Positions 63,545 to 64,000 of a stretch of 64,000 bases of DNA are shown here, one piece after another. The notes under the pieces were generated by a model. That model had not been told where the DNA came from. It ran no database searches and worked only from the letters and a program-made list of their open reading frames with translations. Numbering within the stretch: the first letter of the stretch is position 1; the number at the start of each line of letters is the position of its first letter. The stretch is from Allobacillus saliphilus (lineage in GTDB: Bacteria > Bacillota > Bacilli > Bacillales > Alkalibacillaceae), in contig NZ_JAGSIE010000009.1 in NCBI RefSeq assembly GCF_018138385.1, forward strand, positions 1 to 64,000. The letters are read 5' to 3'. Both the position numbers and the translations under genes were made by a program.

Positions 63545-64000
63545 TTATTCATCAGTATCTGTATAAAGTGCTTTCAAATGTTTCATTCTTCTTCGATAAA
63601 CGATACCGGACATGAATATCGCAATCTCATATAACAAAATTAGCGGCCCAGCAACAAGTAACTGTAACACGAAATCTGGGGGAGATAACATTGCCCCTAG
63701 AATAACAAGAATTAAATAAGCATACTTCCTTGTCTTTTTCATTACTTGTGGATCTAAAATACCTAAACTCGTCAAAAACATAGCGATTAAAGGTACTTCA
63801 AAGAAGAGTGCAAAAGGAATAGTTGTTTGCATAATGAATTTAAAGTAGTTTTTAGCTGTGTACATCTCTTGTACGACGCCTTCACTTAAATCCAAAAGAA
63901 AATGCAAGATTAGATCTTTAATAAAAAAGAACCCAAAAGCTAGACCTAATACGAATAACAGGAACATTGCCGGAATATACATCAAGCTCACTTTTCGTTC
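63545..64000 (-). CDS. tatC: Twin-arginine translocase subunit TatC, 3' part
   Basis: The C-terminal 151 residues of TatC; the frame is open to the window edge, so the 5' part lies beyond it. The visible part has the last helices (FLLFVLGLAFGFFFIKDLIL, ALFFEVPLIAMFLTSLG, LVILGAMLSPPDFVLQLLVA) and the conserved FFEVP and LSPPD motifs. TatC recognises twin-arginine signal peptides and works with TatA. The tatA gene at 41.3 kb is 22 kb away, so this tatC probably has another TatA beside it outside the window. Confidence 0.95.
   Translation of the reverse strand, partial: ERKVSLMYIPAMFLLFVLGLAFGFFFIKDLILHFLLDLSEGVVQEMYTAKNYFKFIMQTTIPFALFFEVPLIAMFLTSLGILDPQVMKKTRKYAYLILVILGAMLSPPDFVLQLLVAGPLILLYEIAIFMSGIVYRRRMKHLKALYTDTDE

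Overview
The window is chromosomal DNA of a low-GC, endospore-forming member of the Bacillaceae. The gene order from lexA to parC closely follows the Bacillus subtilis lexA-ynzC-tkt-yneF-ccdA-ccdC-yneK-citB-yneN-tlp-yneP-yneQ-plsY-yneT-parE-parC block. It carries the spore protein Tlp and a sporulation-type sensor kinase. Many proteins are rich in Asp/Glu, which would suit a halophile or alkaliphile, but I cannot assign a genus. I see no rRNA, tRNA, CRISPR array, intact transposase or prophage.

Layout. 0.1-8 kb: a methyltransferase, lexA with its operator, ynzC, tkt, yneF, the cytochrome c maturation genes ccdA and ccdC with an unexpected Mrp-antiporter subunit B gene between them, yneK and a PAS histidine kinase. 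8-24 kb: aconitase, a membrane-anchored thioredoxin, an FbpB-like mini-gene, tlp, yneP, yneQ, then leftward yidD, folE2, a CapA-like gene and plsY, then rightward yneT, parE-parC and a YhgE/Pip membrane protein. 24-34 kb: a TetR gene, a near-perfect 18-bp palindrome and a seven-gene operon (acyl-CoA dehydrogenase, acyl-CoA ligase, biotin carboxylase, biotin carrier, HMG-CoA lyase, enoyl-CoA hydratase, carboxyltransferase). This is the leucine/isovalerate catabolic set known as yngJ-yngE in B. subtilis. A terminator and an FAD-dependent dehydrogenase follow.

34-45 kb is more accessory: a HAD phosphatase, a frameshifted YpfJ-type metallopeptidase, a P1-family peptidase, an acetyl-CoA-synthetase-like enzyme, and a gene-poor stretch (39.5-40.1 kb) with degenerate 21-bp tandem repeats and an orphan terminator. 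Small membrane proteins, tatA, a D-Ala-D-Ala carboxypeptidase and a YetF-type protein follow. 45-64 kb returns to conserved genes: sodF-like, a TM-helix channel-like protein, a GDPD-family protein, a class B PBP, msrA, an S9 peptidase, two-headed dynamin dynA, a GGDEF-like protein, ferredoxin, a LysM-M14 peptidase, a GC-rich interspersed repeat, msrAB, ung, yozE and the 3' part of tatC, which runs off the right edge.

Themes: redox and protein repair (two Msr loci, SOD, Ccd, thioredoxin), DNA topology and repair (LexA, ParEC, Ung), envelope and membrane (PlsY, PBP, Dac, DynA, Tat) and acyl-CoA catabolism. The observations most worth checking are the orphan MrpB-type gene inside the ccd operon, the loss of yneA-yneB beside lexA, the decayed heptad-repeat locus near 39.7 kb, the recurring TTATGTAAACTAAA motif, and several unannotated mini-genes. 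I found no convincing multi-gene system of an undescribed type.
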